64,000 bases of DNA from Parabacteroides massiliensis (GTDB taxonomy: Bacteria > Bacteroidota > Bacteroidia > Bacteroidales > Tannerellaceae). Position 1 is the stretch's first letter. Every line of letters begins with the position of its first letter. The notes below the pieces were generated by a model that made no database searches, was not told the origin of the DNA, and saw only the letters and a list, made by a program, of their open reading frames with translations. Shown here piece by piece: positions 54,876-64,000 of this stretch. The DNA is taken from NCBI RefSeq assembly GCF_900155425.1, contig NZ_LT700190.1:62001-126000 (forward strand), written 5' to 3'. Both the position numbers and the translations under genes were made by a program.

Positions 54876-56906
54876 TTACTTACCATTAGGGTTCTCTTTT
54901 GACTTGGCATAAGCCTCGGGGGCTTCCTCCTGAATCAGCAAGTCAATATCCTGGATAATCTTGTTGTAGTTGGCTGCCAAGAACGCCTCACGCTCGGCAA
55001 TACTGCCAAATGTATATACTTTGGGGATTTTTACATACTGCTTTTCTTCAGCCTTGATTTTTTTCATATCCATTTTTGTCCTGCAGTTATACATATATCG
55101 GGGAAAATCGTCCCCTTCTGAAAAGTCCATGGCCACCTGAGCAACCAGCTCACCGGTACGCAAATTCGCAATCTTACTGCCTGGAATCACATAGTCCATA
55201 TTCTCATTGATAGAAATCGTCGTTTTGCTGTCCGCAATAGAGACACCTTCCTTAACCTGCTTAACCTTGCCGAAAAAGTTCTGCAGCCAATCCAGCGTAT
55301 CCTTGCTTCGAGCGGAACCGCTGATGACGTTGCCGACAACAGAAAAAATTACGTCCGCACCAGTCTTGCCATACTGCTGAACCAGCTGTGCCTTCTCCTG
55401 AATACCCATAAGCACGGACACCTTATTTGAACGTGCCGTTGCAATCAGGTTGTCGATCTTGTGAAAATAGATAGTCGGCATCTCGTCGATGATAATCGAA
55501 CATGGCAGGTTATGTTTGGTATTTACCAGACGCACCAGACGGTTCAGTACCAAGGCATTCAATGCCGAGTTAATATCCTGTGTGGCCGGAGAGTTGGCTA
55601 TAATCAAATATGACGGAGAAGCAGGGTTACTGATATACAAGGAAATGTCATTCCCTGAAAATATCCAGTAAGACTCTTTGGTAGCCAGACGCGAGATAGA
55701 AATCTTCAGTGTACCGATCTGCCCTTCCAACTGGTCAAACGCACTGTTGTTGTATGCAGACCGGAAGGGAGAGAGCAGGGATTCCAATTCTCTCTCTTTA
55801 AAGAGCACATCGAAAATTTCTTGATAGGATCTATTCATAAAGGCAAGCACATGTGGCAGGTCCGACCATATACCATGTATCATATTGCCGTCATCATCCT
55901 TACGTGTGTATTTGGAGAAATAGAACAGGCAGGACGCCAAGAAGTTGATAGCCGACTGGGAGAAAAACTGGTCAGAACCACCCCCACTGTCATTACCCCC
56001 CTTTTTCAGGGATTCTACCACGGCGGTTGCCGTTTCGATGGCATCGGCCAGTGTCTGTAAATATTCAGGGCGAAGCGGGTTCACCCGTCGGGAATATTCG
56101 ATATCGTTAAAGTTGATGACGTTGAATTCAAATGACTCAGGGATGATTCCTTTTTTCTTGTTCATCAAAAAATTGTAGAAGGCAATATTTGCTAAATCCG
56201 GGAACTTAAAATCATACACCATCAAGGCAAATCCTTTGGCCGAATGTTGACGTATATAGCTGTTAACCACCGAAAATGACTTTCCTGATCCAGGCGTCCC
56301 AATAAGTAGTGTGCCTCTAAAGCTATTAACGATATTTATCATACCATCATGCCATTTTTTCTTGTAGTAGTACCTCATGGGAATATTTACAGAGTACGGA
56401 TTCTCGTTAATAAATGACGTCTGCTCAAACGATTCGTTGTCGTTATTCCACCGGTCTCGCAGCATATTCGAGCGAATCTGTTTGGAGATATTGTCCAACC
56501 CCACATTCAGCAGAATCGTGCCGATAAAGGACATGATGATGTATAGGATGGAAATCCAGTTGTACCAAGCCGTAGCATCCTTCGGCCGGAAGACAATCAC
56601 CAGTGCCGAAGAGAAAAAGAAGATAATACCCGTAGCCAATGGAAGGGCCACTTGGGTATAAGGATTAAAATCCAGTTGTTTTTGCGGACGTGAACCGATA
56701 CTTACAAGGATTTCCAGAAACAGGATAAGCAGTTTGCTGAAGAAGATATTGTTATAGATAGGTATTGCACGAATACGTGCCAAAATATCATCGAAGAAGC
56801 CCAATGGCGGCAGGTCGCAATACATTATGATCTCAAGTATCAGGAAAAAGTACACGAGCCCCTGCATAAAGGAGTATAGTTTCTGTTGTTCTCTAGTTTC
56901 GTCCAT
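54876..56906 (-). CDS. TraG/VirD4-like coupling ATPase (YWFCY-type), 676 aa
   Basis: Four membrane segments in the N-terminal 140 residues, Walker A GTPGSGKS (203-210), Walker B SIIIDEMP (470-477) and GIQEKAQL downstream, as in type IV coupling proteins of Bacteroidetes. Coupling proteins select DNA or protein substrates for a conjugation channel. This is the clearest transfer gene in the window. It lies just after the fimbrial operon terminator. No VirB4 or relaxase gene was found nearby. Confidence 0.88.
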   Translation of the reverse strand: MDETREQQKLYSFMQGLVYFFLILEIIMYCDLPPLGFFDDILARIRAIPIYNNIFFSKLLILFLEILVSIGSRPQKQLDFNPYTQVALPLATGIIFFFSSALVIVFRPKDATAWYNWISILYIIMSFIGTILLNVGLDNISKQIRSNMLRDRWNNDNESFEQTSFINENPYSVNIPMRYYYKKKWHDGMINIVNSFRGTLLIGTPGSGKSFSVVNSYIRQHSAKGFALMVYDFKFPDLANIAFYNFLMNKKKGIIPESFEFNVINFNDIEYSRRVNPLRPEYLQTLADAIETATAVVESLKKGGNDSGGGSDQFFSQSAINFLASCLFYFSKYTRKDDDGNMIHGIWSDLPHVLAFMNRSYQEIFDVLFKERELESLLSPFRSAYNNSAFDQLEGQIGTLKISISRLATKESYWIFSGNDISLYISNPASPSYLIIANSPATQDINSALNALVLNRLVRLVNTKHNLPCSIIIDEMPTIYFHKIDNLIATARSNKVSVLMGIQEKAQLVQQYGKTGADVIFSVVGNVISGSARSKDTLDWLQNFFGKVKQVKEGVSIADSKTTISINENMDYVIPGSKIANLRTGELVAQVAMDFSEGDDFPRYMYNCRTKMDMKKIKAEEKQYVKIPKVYTFGSIAEREAFLAANYNKIIQDIDLLIQEEAPEAYAKSKENPNGK

Positions 56907-56929
56907 AGTAAGTAGGTTGAATGATTCAT

Positions 56930-56971
56930 TAAAAAAATAAAGGCGGCTACTGACATAAGCCGTGCCGCCTT
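56930..56971 (-). terminator. Rho-independent terminator of the fimbrial operon
   Basis: An 8-bp perfect stem AAGGCGGC/GCCGCCTT (56940-56971), with an inner GGCT/AGCC pair, is followed on the minus strand by a T-rich run (TTTATTTTTTT). It separates the fimbrillin genes from the coupling protein gene. Confidence 0.78.
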
Positions 56972-57006
56972 CATATTAACGATTATAAGTTCAAAAGTGC
57001 GTCCTA

Positions 57007-58338
57007 TTAGAACTCCTGGTTGAATTCCGGAGTTGTATTCCACGGCTTAACAACGATAAAGTCAGAAATACCATCACCATCAACGTCACCGTCAGTGCTC
57101 GGATTTTCAGGATCCGGGACAAGTTCAAGACCTTTACCGGTCAATACGAAGTTGTATACATACTTGTAACCCGGCTTCCATTCAACTTCAGTGATGTTGG
57201 TAACATGACGTTGGTCATTGAATTTAACGTCTGCTGCGTCGATATAGAAGTCCTTACCGTCAACAACCACGTGGAAACCACGAGTCATCTTAGTCGTGTT
57301 TGAAGTAGTAGCCTCTTCAGGACATACCAAAGCAAAACCTTTACCTTGACCATAGTCAGGTGTACCCGAAGCGACAGTAGGATTCAATGTGAAATTACAA
57401 GTATTTCCAGCTCCGGTATAAAAGTCTGTCATCTTCAAAACACCTCTATCAGTTACATTAATCTTACCTTCGGCAGTAGCGTCACAAGTACCTGCAGTCG
57501 GCAAGGTATTGTCTGCTCTCGGTTTCCAGTCATCCTTACCCTGTTCATTAGTGATACGTTCCAACTGCATGATTTCAACAGCAGTAACGATACCTTCACC
57601 TGAGTATTTCTTTTTAGGATCAGTAGCATTCTTCAACAGACGTATTTCCACATAAGCCTGGGCATGCTTCATATACAGGCGGGTCTTGTTGTTCTTGTTG
57701 TCAACATAATCCTTATCAGTACCGATTGATTCAGTAGAACCACCGTTGTCATTCACATTATCACCCGGAATAGTGGAGCTACCGTTCAAGGTATTACGGT
57801 GAGTACCGTACATGAAGTCAACCTTGTTCGGTGTGTTGAATACGATCGGACATGCGTTTGGTTTCAATGCAACATCACCATTGTAATAAGCGCTACCGGA
57901 AGTTGTCTGAGAAGGTGAATATGCATACAGACGAGCCTTCACGTTAGACAGTGTGGCAGGGTCAGCACCATCAGAATACAACCAACCTTTCTGAGTTTTG
58001 TCATATGCCAATTCGCGGTTCAAGTTGATAGCACCTTCATACTTGGTGAAGTCACCATTAACAGCTTCGGCATAGTCAGTGATAAAGAAACGCAGCTTAT
58101 CTCCGGTTTCCCATGGATTATAAGCAGTACCGTTGGCATCTTTATCATCGCCACCTACCAGGCCTTCAAAATTACTCTTGGTACCGGCAGCAGTGCCATC
58201 CACATCAAATTGAACTTCGATTCCAGTACCTTTAGTACCTACACCGGGGTTATTACGACCCATCTCGTCTTCATTAGAGCAAGCAACCATACTCATAGCT
58301 GCAAGGGCCATTGTAAAGAACTTAAATTTTTTCATCTC
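57007..58338 (-). CDS. Fimbrillin (type V pilin) lipoprotein, 443 aa
   Basis: Start at ATG 58338 (MKKFKFFTMALAAMS) with lipobox MVAC. Fimbrillin text includes ARLYAYSPSQ, VDFMYGTHRNT, TRLYMKHAQAYVEIRLLKN and a final VVKPWN strand. Closely related to the 401-aa protein two genes upstream (near-identical RLLKNATDP block). Last gene before the terminator. Confidence 0.9.
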   Translation of the reverse strand, partial: EMKKFKFFTMALAAMSMVACSNEDEMGRNNPGVGTKGTGIEVQFDVDGTAAGTKSNFEGLVGGDDKDANGTAYNPWETGDKLRFFITDYAEAVNGDFTKYEGAINLNRELAYDKTQKGWLYSDGADPATLSNVKARLYAYSPSQTTSGSAYYNGDVALKPNACPIVFNTPNKVDFMYGTHRNTLNGSSTIPGDNVNDNGGSTESIGTDKDYVDNKNNKTRLYMKHAQAYVEIRLLKNATDPKKKYSGEGIVTAVEIMQLERITNEQGKDDWKPRADNTLPTAGTCDATAEGKINVTDRGVLKMTDFYTGAGNTCNFTLNPTVASGTPDYGQGKGFALVCPEEATTSNTTKMTRGFHVVVDGKDFYIDAADVKFNDQRHVTNITEVEWKPGYKYVYNFVLTGKGLELVPDPENPSTDGDVDGDGISDFIVVKPWNTTPEFNQEF

Positions 58339-58383
58339 TGTTTTGTTTAATAATTTATTATTGAAAAACTGAAATCGTTTCAC

Positions 58384-59340
58384 TTAAAAATCACCACCGC
58401 CACCGAATTCACCTCCGGAAGTTCCACCATCGGTCCAATCTTCTACAATTACAGAATTGCCGTCGAACTTGAGTTCCATACCGGAAAGTGTAATCACATA
58501 ACGGTTCTTGGTATTCTTTGCCCAGGTGGTACCCTCCGGCAAAGGTAAGTAGAATTCACGGCCATCTACATTAATCATAAAAGCCGTATGGCTCATTCGA
58601 TAGGTCGGCGCCACCATACATACGGGGTAACGTCCGCTGAAATTTCCATGGAAAGACTTGCCTATCAAATCAATGATCTTAATCGAGCCCCAATGGAGAG
58701 GCTCGATATAGCCTGTAATACAGTTCAGATAACCACTCTGTACCAAATCCTTGTTTTGAATCAACTTACCGTCATTATCCAACGCAACGATACGTGCATC
58801 TTCAATAATACCCGTACCATGATATGGCTGGTTCTTGTCGATAGAGATGTCAAACTGGATCATGGACAAAGCGTGGTTCATGATCAAATCCGCATTGGGG
58901 TTATCACGGGTTACCTTTTGGGTCTGCCTGTTGGACCCGTACATATAGTCCACCATCTTGTCTTCGCGGTCAATCTGGATAGGTATGCTGTAAGGATTCA
59001 CCACATCCGCATCATAGGGGTAATAAGCGAACACCAATGCCGGATTATCGTTCAACGGAACAACCTGGGAAAAATCCCAGCGTAGCTTGCCGATACCGAC
59101 CGAGGTTGCCATTACATTGCTATACGGATTTGTTTTATACCATTCACCCGTTTCATTCTCAGTTACGAACAGACCGATCTTTTCATTGTTGGCGAACGCA
59201 TAGTTGTTCACGTTGGAAAAGATATTTGTCGTAATGGAAAGGTTCCCGTCATTTGGATATACGACGGGATCTTTGTCATCAGAACAAGCGCCGAGAACCA
59301 AGCCCACACCCAATAGTGAAAGTAACAATTGTTTCTTCAT
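58384..59340 (-). CDS. Fimbrillin lipoprotein, 318 aa
   Basis: Lipobox LGAC (C19), LVFAYYPYDADVV, VDYMYGSNRQT, MNHALSMIQFDI and a C-terminal VEDWTDGG strand followed by a glycine-rich end. Related more loosely to its neighbours, so it may be a different subunit class of the same pilus. Confidence 0.88.
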   Translation of the reverse strand: MKKQLLLSLLGVGLVLGACSDDKDPVVYPNDGNLSITTNIFSNVNNYAFANNEKIGLFVTENETGEWYKTNPYSNVMATSVGIGKLRWDFSQVVPLNDNPALVFAYYPYDADVVNPYSIPIQIDREDKMVDYMYGSNRQTQKVTRDNPNADLIMNHALSMIQFDISIDKNQPYHGTGIIEDARIVALDNDGKLIQNKDLVQSGYLNCITGYIEPLHWGSIKIIDLIGKSFHGNFSGRYPVCMVAPTYRMSHTAFMINVDGREFYLPLPEGTTWAKNTKNRYVITLSGMELKFDGNSVIVEDWTDGGTSGGEFGGGGDF

Positions 59341-59368
59341 ACGTTTTATCTGATTAATAATTTATCAA

Positions 59369-60574
59369 TTAAAATTCACCCGGAGTTGTGCCACCGTCTT
59401 CCCAAGGCTTGACAGTGATAACTTCACCGTCGGCGCCGTTGGTCATTTCAAGGCCCTTGCCTGTCAATACCATGTCATATGTATACATGAAACCAGCCTT
59501 CCATTCTACTGGTTTGTCAGCGGTACAGCAAGGGATGTAGAAATCAACATCATCCACAACCACATGAAAACCGCGAACCATATCATCCTTACAAGGAGCC
59601 AACAGTACTTGGGCAGTACTCCAGTTAGGGACTCCCACAACAGTAGGATTCAAAGTGAATGACGTCTTATCCGCACCGTTAATCAAGTCTGTCATCTGAG
59701 CGACCTTCCACTCTCTCGGTGTAATATTGTCTTCTGTCTTGGTGATGTCAATATATCCGTCAGCAGGCAGTGCAGATCCATGTTCACCGTCAGCCGGAAC
59801 AAATATTACATTGCCATAGCTGCTGACAGTCTGCTTGAGCTGCATTACTTCCACAGCAGTAACAATTCCTTTACCCGTATATTTCTTTTCAGGATCAGTT
59901 GCATTTTTCAGCAATCGCAGTTGGACAGAAGTCTGTGCATGTTTCATATACAGACGAACCAGCGGGTTCTTATTATCCACATACTGCAGATTTGTTCCGT
60001 TTTCGTGTATACTTCCTCCATTGTCAGTTGTGTTGTCTCCATCCGGATCCGTTACACCGTCTTTGGTATTACGGTGTGTACCGTACAAATAATCCACTTT
60101 GTTGGGTGTATTGAAATTGATGGGCACACGTGTCGGGTCCAATGTAGCGTCACCGTTATAGACAAACGGTCCTGCTACCGGAATTGAAGGTGAAAACGCA
60201 TACAATCGGGCCTTCTGGTTAGACAGGGTCACAGGATCATTATCCACGTTTTTCCAAGTTTCCTGTGCTGCCACATACTTATAACCTTTGTTCAGGAAAT
60301 CAGCACCCGAATACTTCTCTACGGTGCCGTCCGCTTCAAACTTGTCATGATCCAATGTGAACAGACGGATTTGGTCACCGTCCACCCAAGGATGCCCGCC
60401 GGTCATCATACCTTCCGTATTGCCTTTTGTGGAGATGCCATCCACAATCATCTCAATGCGCAGGTTTGACTTTGAACCGTCCGTTGACGGAGCTCCGGGA
60501 GCAACCGTATCCTCATTGGAGCATGAAGCCATGGCCATTGAACCAAGAATGGCCGCAAATAATAACTTCTTCAT
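59369..60574 (-). CDS. Fimbrillin (type V pilin) lipoprotein, 401 aa
   Basis: Lipobox MASC, ARLYAFSPSIPV, VDYLYGTHRNT, VRLYMKHAQTSVQLRLLKN and C-terminal VKPWEDGG strand. A paralogue of the 443-aa protein, probably from tandem duplication, and a good candidate for the major stalk subunit or a variant of it. Confidence 0.9.
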   Translation of the reverse strand: MKKLLFAAILGSMAMASCSNEDTVAPGAPSTDGSKSNLRIEMIVDGISTKGNTEGMMTGGHPWVDGDQIRLFTLDHDKFEADGTVEKYSGADFLNKGYKYVAAQETWKNVDNDPVTLSNQKARLYAFSPSIPVAGPFVYNGDATLDPTRVPINFNTPNKVDYLYGTHRNTKDGVTDPDGDNTTDNGGSIHENGTNLQYVDNKNPLVRLYMKHAQTSVQLRLLKNATDPEKKYTGKGIVTAVEVMQLKQTVSSYGNVIFVPADGEHGSALPADGYIDITKTEDNITPREWKVAQMTDLINGADKTSFTLNPTVVGVPNWSTAQVLLAPCKDDMVRGFHVVVDDVDFYIPCCTADKPVEWKAGFMYTYDMVLTGKGLEMTNGADGEVITVKPWEDGGTTPGEF

Positions 60575-60592
60575 AACTTATAGTTTTTAAAT

Positions 60593-61654
60593 TCAATTGT
60601 TTGATATACTTTTCACGCCAATATTACCACCCGGAGCCCAAGGAATAATTTCCATGCCACTTCCAGAACCAGTTGAACCATTGCCATCACCGTTACCTGG
60701 TGTAAATGTCACTTCCGAGCCTGTATATTCAAGAGTAATCAGGTAGTGATAACCTGCCTTGAATTCACCACCGGTCTTATCCTGGTCAACTGTCACTGCA
60801 TATGTCTGACCATCTATTGTCATATTCACGTCAATACTTCCTTTACATGGAACAACAGACATGAACTCATCCCGTCCACCCAAAGTGCTTCCGACAGCCT
60901 GTGGTATTGAATTACCTATCAACGTATTAAAAGGAACAGGATTACTAATGGGGGTAATACCGCCATTAACGGCACCTGTTATAAAACAATACTTTGTTTT
61001 ACCCTGTTGAACCGCTTTAGTTGCCTTGTCTTTGCATATTGCACTAAATGCAGTGACACTACCCTTACCGATATTACTGTTCGGGTCATAAGCCATTTTG
61101 CGTTTCAATCGGAATGATACACGTGCCAAAGCATGGTTCATACGCATATGTACCTGAGGTGTCATACCATTCACACCCGAAGAACCGGCGGGCAGCTTTG
61201 CCTCGCCCCACAGATAGTCAATGTTGGTGGATGTATCAAGCGTACGATAAGAATTAGGCCACAATCCGTCATAAGAATGGTCCTCACCTTCGTCATATGG
61301 ATAAAAACAATACACATCGCAATAATCCTCAGTCATACTATAAGAATCATAGGTACCCCAGTATTTACCATCAAAAGTATAGCGCAACACACCAATCTCC
61401 TTAGTGTCGCTGTACAAGTTACGTGTATTCTTGTCCAACAGAAGGAATCCCACGTGGTCACCACTCTTGAAGTAAGTTGACCCAGTACCATCATAGGCTT
61501 TGGTAAACTGCGCCTCTCCCTGGTCAACGATGGTTATTTCAGGCACAACCTTTGTACCGGAAAAATCCCTCGGACCCTGTTCTTCCACATCGGAAGAACA
61601 AGCGGCGAATGCCATTACCGCAGCGGATATAAGTAGATATCTGATTTGTTTCAT
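60593..61654 (-). CDS. Fimbrillin lipoprotein, 353 aa
   Basis: Lipobox FAAC (C19), VYCFYPYDEGEDHSYDG, IDYLWGEAKLP, MRMNHALARVSFRL, and a C-terminal IIPWAPGG strand. First fimbrillin after the DUF5119-like gene; the four fimbrillin genes are 18-45 bp apart. Confidence 0.88.
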   Translation of the reverse strand: MKQIRYLLISAAVMAFAACSSDVEEQGPRDFSGTKVVPEITIVDQGEAQFTKAYDGTGSTYFKSGDHVGFLLLDKNTRNLYSDTKEIGVLRYTFDGKYWGTYDSYSMTEDYCDVYCFYPYDEGEDHSYDGLWPNSYRTLDTSTNIDYLWGEAKLPAGSSGVNGMTPQVHMRMNHALARVSFRLKRKMAYDPNSNIGKGSVTAFSAICKDKATKAVQQGKTKYCFITGAVNGGITPISNPVPFNTLIGNSIPQAVGSTLGGRDEFMSVVPCKGSIDVNMTIDGQTYAVTVDQDKTGGEFKAGYHYLITLEYTGSEVTFTPGNGDGNGSTGSGSGMEIIPWAPGGNIGVKSISNN

Positions 61655-61662
61655 AATAGTGT

Positions 61663-62718
61663 TTATTTCTTGCCAATGTTATAATATTCCCAAAGCCCTG
61701 TTTCAAATTCAGAAAAAACAACCCCCAAGTTCAAGTTGTCGCTTGAAACGTCAATATCAATACGGGCGACCATGCACAGGTGAGCGAAGTTTGCCAAATA
61801 CGAACTTATATCAATACTACGAACACGTTCTTCACCATTGTCCAACTGAGCCCATACAGTCAGGATATTACGGGTGTTGTCCACCTGCTCAAAACGTCCC
61901 AGGAAGTCAAGTACAGTGAATTGGTATTTGTATTGGATGTCAGCCAGATTGTCTGAAGAAGGATTTTCCGGATCATAACCCGGATCACCCGGACCTGGAA
62001 CCTTGGATGCCATATAGTTACAAGTAACGGCGCTTTCGGGTACACCTTCACCGGTTGACAAGTTCAGTTCAGTAGCGATACCGGACAAAGAGGTGCGGAT
62101 GCCAGTCACATTCGGCAGGCTCGGGTTATCCTTTCCCACCCGGAAGCGGAACTCAAGAAACTTTGTTATCTGTCGCTGCAGCACCGGAATCTGGTTTCTT
62201 GTATCCGGCCCCATCACCAGTTCAGTATCTTCAAACTTTACATTGGTTGATGACTGTCCCAAATAGAACAGTCCCGGTTCAGCTATATGACTGCCTGTCT
62301 CGTCAGCGTAATAGTCGACGAAAGCGGTTGCCTTGTCATAATTTTCCAAGTTCTTGAACTTGATATTCTGTGACATATTGGATACCGGTAATGCCGGATC
62401 TTCATCGTTCACTCCGTCATTGTTGACATCATTGGGTCTTGTGAAAGTGATTACACGGGCACCGCCCATCGGCATACGGGTGGTTACGGTGTCGGGAATA
62501 CCCTCCAGATTCGGAACAATGCTGTATTCACCCTGATAACCCTTATCGTCGCTATACATCAATGCATAGTTTCTGTCCGGAGAAGAAGGGATATCATTAT
62601 AACCCTGCCAGTTGTTCTCTACACGCAACCAGCCGAAATAGTCACAATCCTCTGTAAAGTCGCAGGAAGAGAGAGCTGCGGCCACAAACAAAAGAGGTAT
62701 AAATTTCTTTGCTTTCAT
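61663..62718 (-). CDS. DUF5119-like lipoprotein of the fimbrial locus
   Basis: Start at ATG 62718 (MKAKKFIPLLFVAAA) with lipobox SSC. The pattern DCDYFGWLRVENNW near the N-terminus and a two-lobe beta-rich layout fit the DUF5119 family, a frequent neighbour of fimbrillins that may anchor or cap the pilus. It is 8 bp upstream of the first fimbrillin gene. Confidence 0.8.
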   Translation of the reverse strand: MKAKKFIPLLFVAAALSSCDFTEDCDYFGWLRVENNWQGYNDIPSSPDRNYALMYSDDKGYQGEYSIVPNLEGIPDTVTTRMPMGGARVITFTRPNDVNNDGVNDEDPALPVSNMSQNIKFKNLENYDKATAFVDYYADETGSHIAEPGLFYLGQSSTNVKFEDTELVMGPDTRNQIPVLQRQITKFLEFRFRVGKDNPSLPNVTGIRTSLSGIATELNLSTGEGVPESAVTCNYMASKVPGPGDPGYDPENPSSDNLADIQYKYQFTVLDFLGRFEQVDNTRNILTVWAQLDNGEERVRSIDISSYLANFAHLCMVARIDIDVSSDNLNLGVVFSEFETGLWEYYNIGKK

Positions 62719-62731
62719 ATAGGTTTTGTTT

Positions 62732-64000
62732 TTATTCGTCAAACATTGATTTATTCAAGTCATAAGCCTGGATCAGCTGGTTGATTTCAGGGTCAAGCGC
62801 TCCACGCCACGCCTTAGTCTTATCCATAGCCACAGCCTTTTTGTAATATTCGATTGCTTTGGGATAGTCTTTCTGGCGTGCATAGATGACAGCCATCAGA
62901 TATACGGTATTAGCCGTTTCCTTTTCCTTTTGCAGAATATTCAAAGCCGGAGTGTCGTAACCCATGGATATATAGCAGATAGCAGTGTTGACATCATCAT
63001 AGTCAAGCAAAATCTCCAAAGCGTCTTTGTAGCGACGGTTCTCAAGCAGTTGGAGTCCTTCTGCATATTTCTCGTCAATCACATCTGTATGAACCGTATC
63101 CTTAACCATGCCCTTGCGGTGCATATTGAACTCAAAGTTTACGGCACGCAATTCAGGATAGAATGCGTCTTTCATCAGTTTGTAGTCAGCCGGGAATTGA
63201 GAACGGATTTTGCTTTCACGGATATCAGCGTTCTTTTCGTCACGAATCAAAGCAAGGATTTCATTCTTGTTTTTCAGCGTGTCCGTTGCATTCAGAATTT
63301 CCTCCAGTTTCGCCCAGTCCTCTGCCAGATAGTGCGGGACAATCAGCTTGCTCAGCTCGATGTCTTCATTCTGACGGCCACGGAAGAACTGTCCCATTGA
63401 CTGAGAACGGCGACGTGCCAAGTTCTCGTTCGCTGCCCGGGAACCTTCCGGAGAACAGGTGGCGGTCATCACGATAGAGTCAACTACGAAAATACCTGTT
63501 TCATCAACCTGACGAACTATTTTTTCCACCTTGTCAATCTCATCTTTGTTATTACCCATATCCAGCTTAAACTCGGATTTTCCGACAGGGAATACAATGT
63601 GTGCCGAATAGTTTTCGAATGCACGGCGTTCCACTACCTTCTTCACATAACGCGGGGCGCGGTCCAGGAATGTAAGCATGTTGGATATAGTATATACAAT
63701 CGTATCCGAGTTCGGCATGTTGTAAACCGCATCATCCAATGTGGTAACGTCTCCGTTCAAGGTCAGGAACAATTTCTTGTTCGCTTCGTCCACATGCACG
63801 TCCTGAGAATAGTAGTATTCGATATCCTTTCCCTTATCCACGATAGAATCCAGACGGGCATTACGTGCGAAGGGGAACTTGACATACTTCTCATACATTT
63901 CTTCCGATTTGCGCTTACGTGCGTTGTTGTTTTCCACGTCACCGTAACGAGTATAGAAGTCCATCCATAAGAGCGAGTCCACACGAGAAAGCATCAGCTT
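62732..64000 (-). CDS. OmpA-like/TPR fimbrial protein, N-terminus outside the window
   Basis: The frame stays open to the right edge, so the protein is partial. The visible part has an OmpA-like block (VMTATCSPEGSRAANENLARRRSQ) and C-terminal TPR-like helices (AVIYARQKDYPKAIEYYKKA). Proteins of this layout (DUF3868 neighbourhood) accompany Bacteroidales fimbrial operons. The operon promoter lies beyond 64000. Confidence 0.8.
   Translation of the reverse strand, partial: KLMLSRVDSLLWMDFYTRYGDVENNNARKRKSEEMYEKYVKFPFARNARLDSIVDKGKDIEYYYSQDVHVDEANKKLFLTLNGDVTTLDDAVYNMPNSDTIVYTISNMLTFLDRAPRYVKKVVERRAFENYSAHIVFPVGKSEFKLDMGNNKDEIDKVEKIVRQVDETGIFVVDSIVMTATCSPEGSRAANENLARRRSQSMGQFFRGRQNEDIELSKLIVPHYLAEDWAKLEEILNATDTLKNKNEILALIRDEKNADIRESKIRSQFPADYKLMKDAFYPELRAVNFEFNMHRKGMVKDTVHTDVIDEKYAEGLQLLENRRYKDALEILLDYDDVNTAICYISMGYDTPALNILQKEKETANTVYLMAVIYARQKDYPKAIEYYKKAVAMDKTKAWRGALDPEINQLIQAYDLNKSMFDE

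Noticed and set aside
1-64000. Integrase, relaxase, VirB4, tRNA or attachment-site repeats marking an integrated element
   Set aside because: None could be recognised on either strand, so integration and boundaries are left open.

Overview
The window reads as DNA from a Bacteroidales bacterium (Bacteroides, Phocaeicola, Parabacteroides or Prevotella type). The evidence is fimbrillin lipoproteins with typical lipoboxes, an OmpA-family barrel, DUF5119-type and DUF6557-like proteins, and repeated Bacteroidetes promoters (-7 TAnnTTTG, often with TTTG 19-20 bp upstream). Most of it (about 15.5-64 kb) is one accessory block, probably a large conjugative plasmid or integrated element. No tRNA, rRNA, integrase, relaxase or VirB4-type ATPase was seen, so chromosome versus plasmid is not settled.

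Left part, 1-15.2 kb. An amber-interrupted ORF runs off the left edge, followed by a 523-aa unknown. The gap at 1.9-3.3 kb holds a short CRISPR-like array with type V-A (Cas12a) repeat hallmarks, no cas gene in view, and repeats that differ from each other only in the hairpin loop. Next come RNase Z, a secreted M23/LysM peptidase with an 841-aa unknown, an OmpA protein, a DprA-like protein with a DUF6557-like partner, and a two-gene ATPase module that looks like a defence system. From 13.6 to 15.24 kb lies a gene graveyard: fragments of a CpsB-type phosphatase, an endonuclease/exonuclease/phosphatase protein, a GH29 fucosidase and a RecD-like helicase, interleaved with perfect inverted repeats and closed by a bidirectional terminator.

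Right part, 15.5-56.9 kb. Nearly all genes are on the minus strand, tightly packed, often with 4-bp stop/start overlaps, in long operons. They encode secreted and membrane proteins of unknown family, two fimbrillin lipoproteins, a SpoT-like HD protein, large soluble paralogues, two glycine-rich membrane proteins, a tandem pair of secreted helical proteins reminiscent of VirB5, a PH-domain membrane protein, two Toprim proteins, a DUF4099-like protein, a second M23 peptidase, a regulator combining a sigma-region-4-like helix-turn-helix with an RNA polymerase alpha-CTD-like domain, an ArdC-like anti-restriction protein, a DEAD/DEAH helicase and a TraG/VirD4-like coupling ATPase. Several cytoplasmic proteins share a C-terminal GLK(L/R)-like tail.

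57-64 kb. A type V pilus operon (four fimbrillins, a DUF5119-like lipoprotein, an OmpA/TPR protein running off the window) reads toward the coupling protein and ends in a strong terminator just before it.

My interpretation is that the right-hand block encodes a little-described Bacteroidales DNA-transfer machine in which type V pili, wall hydrolases and a coupling ATPase work together. The most unusual single object is the orphan loop-variable type V-A-like array.
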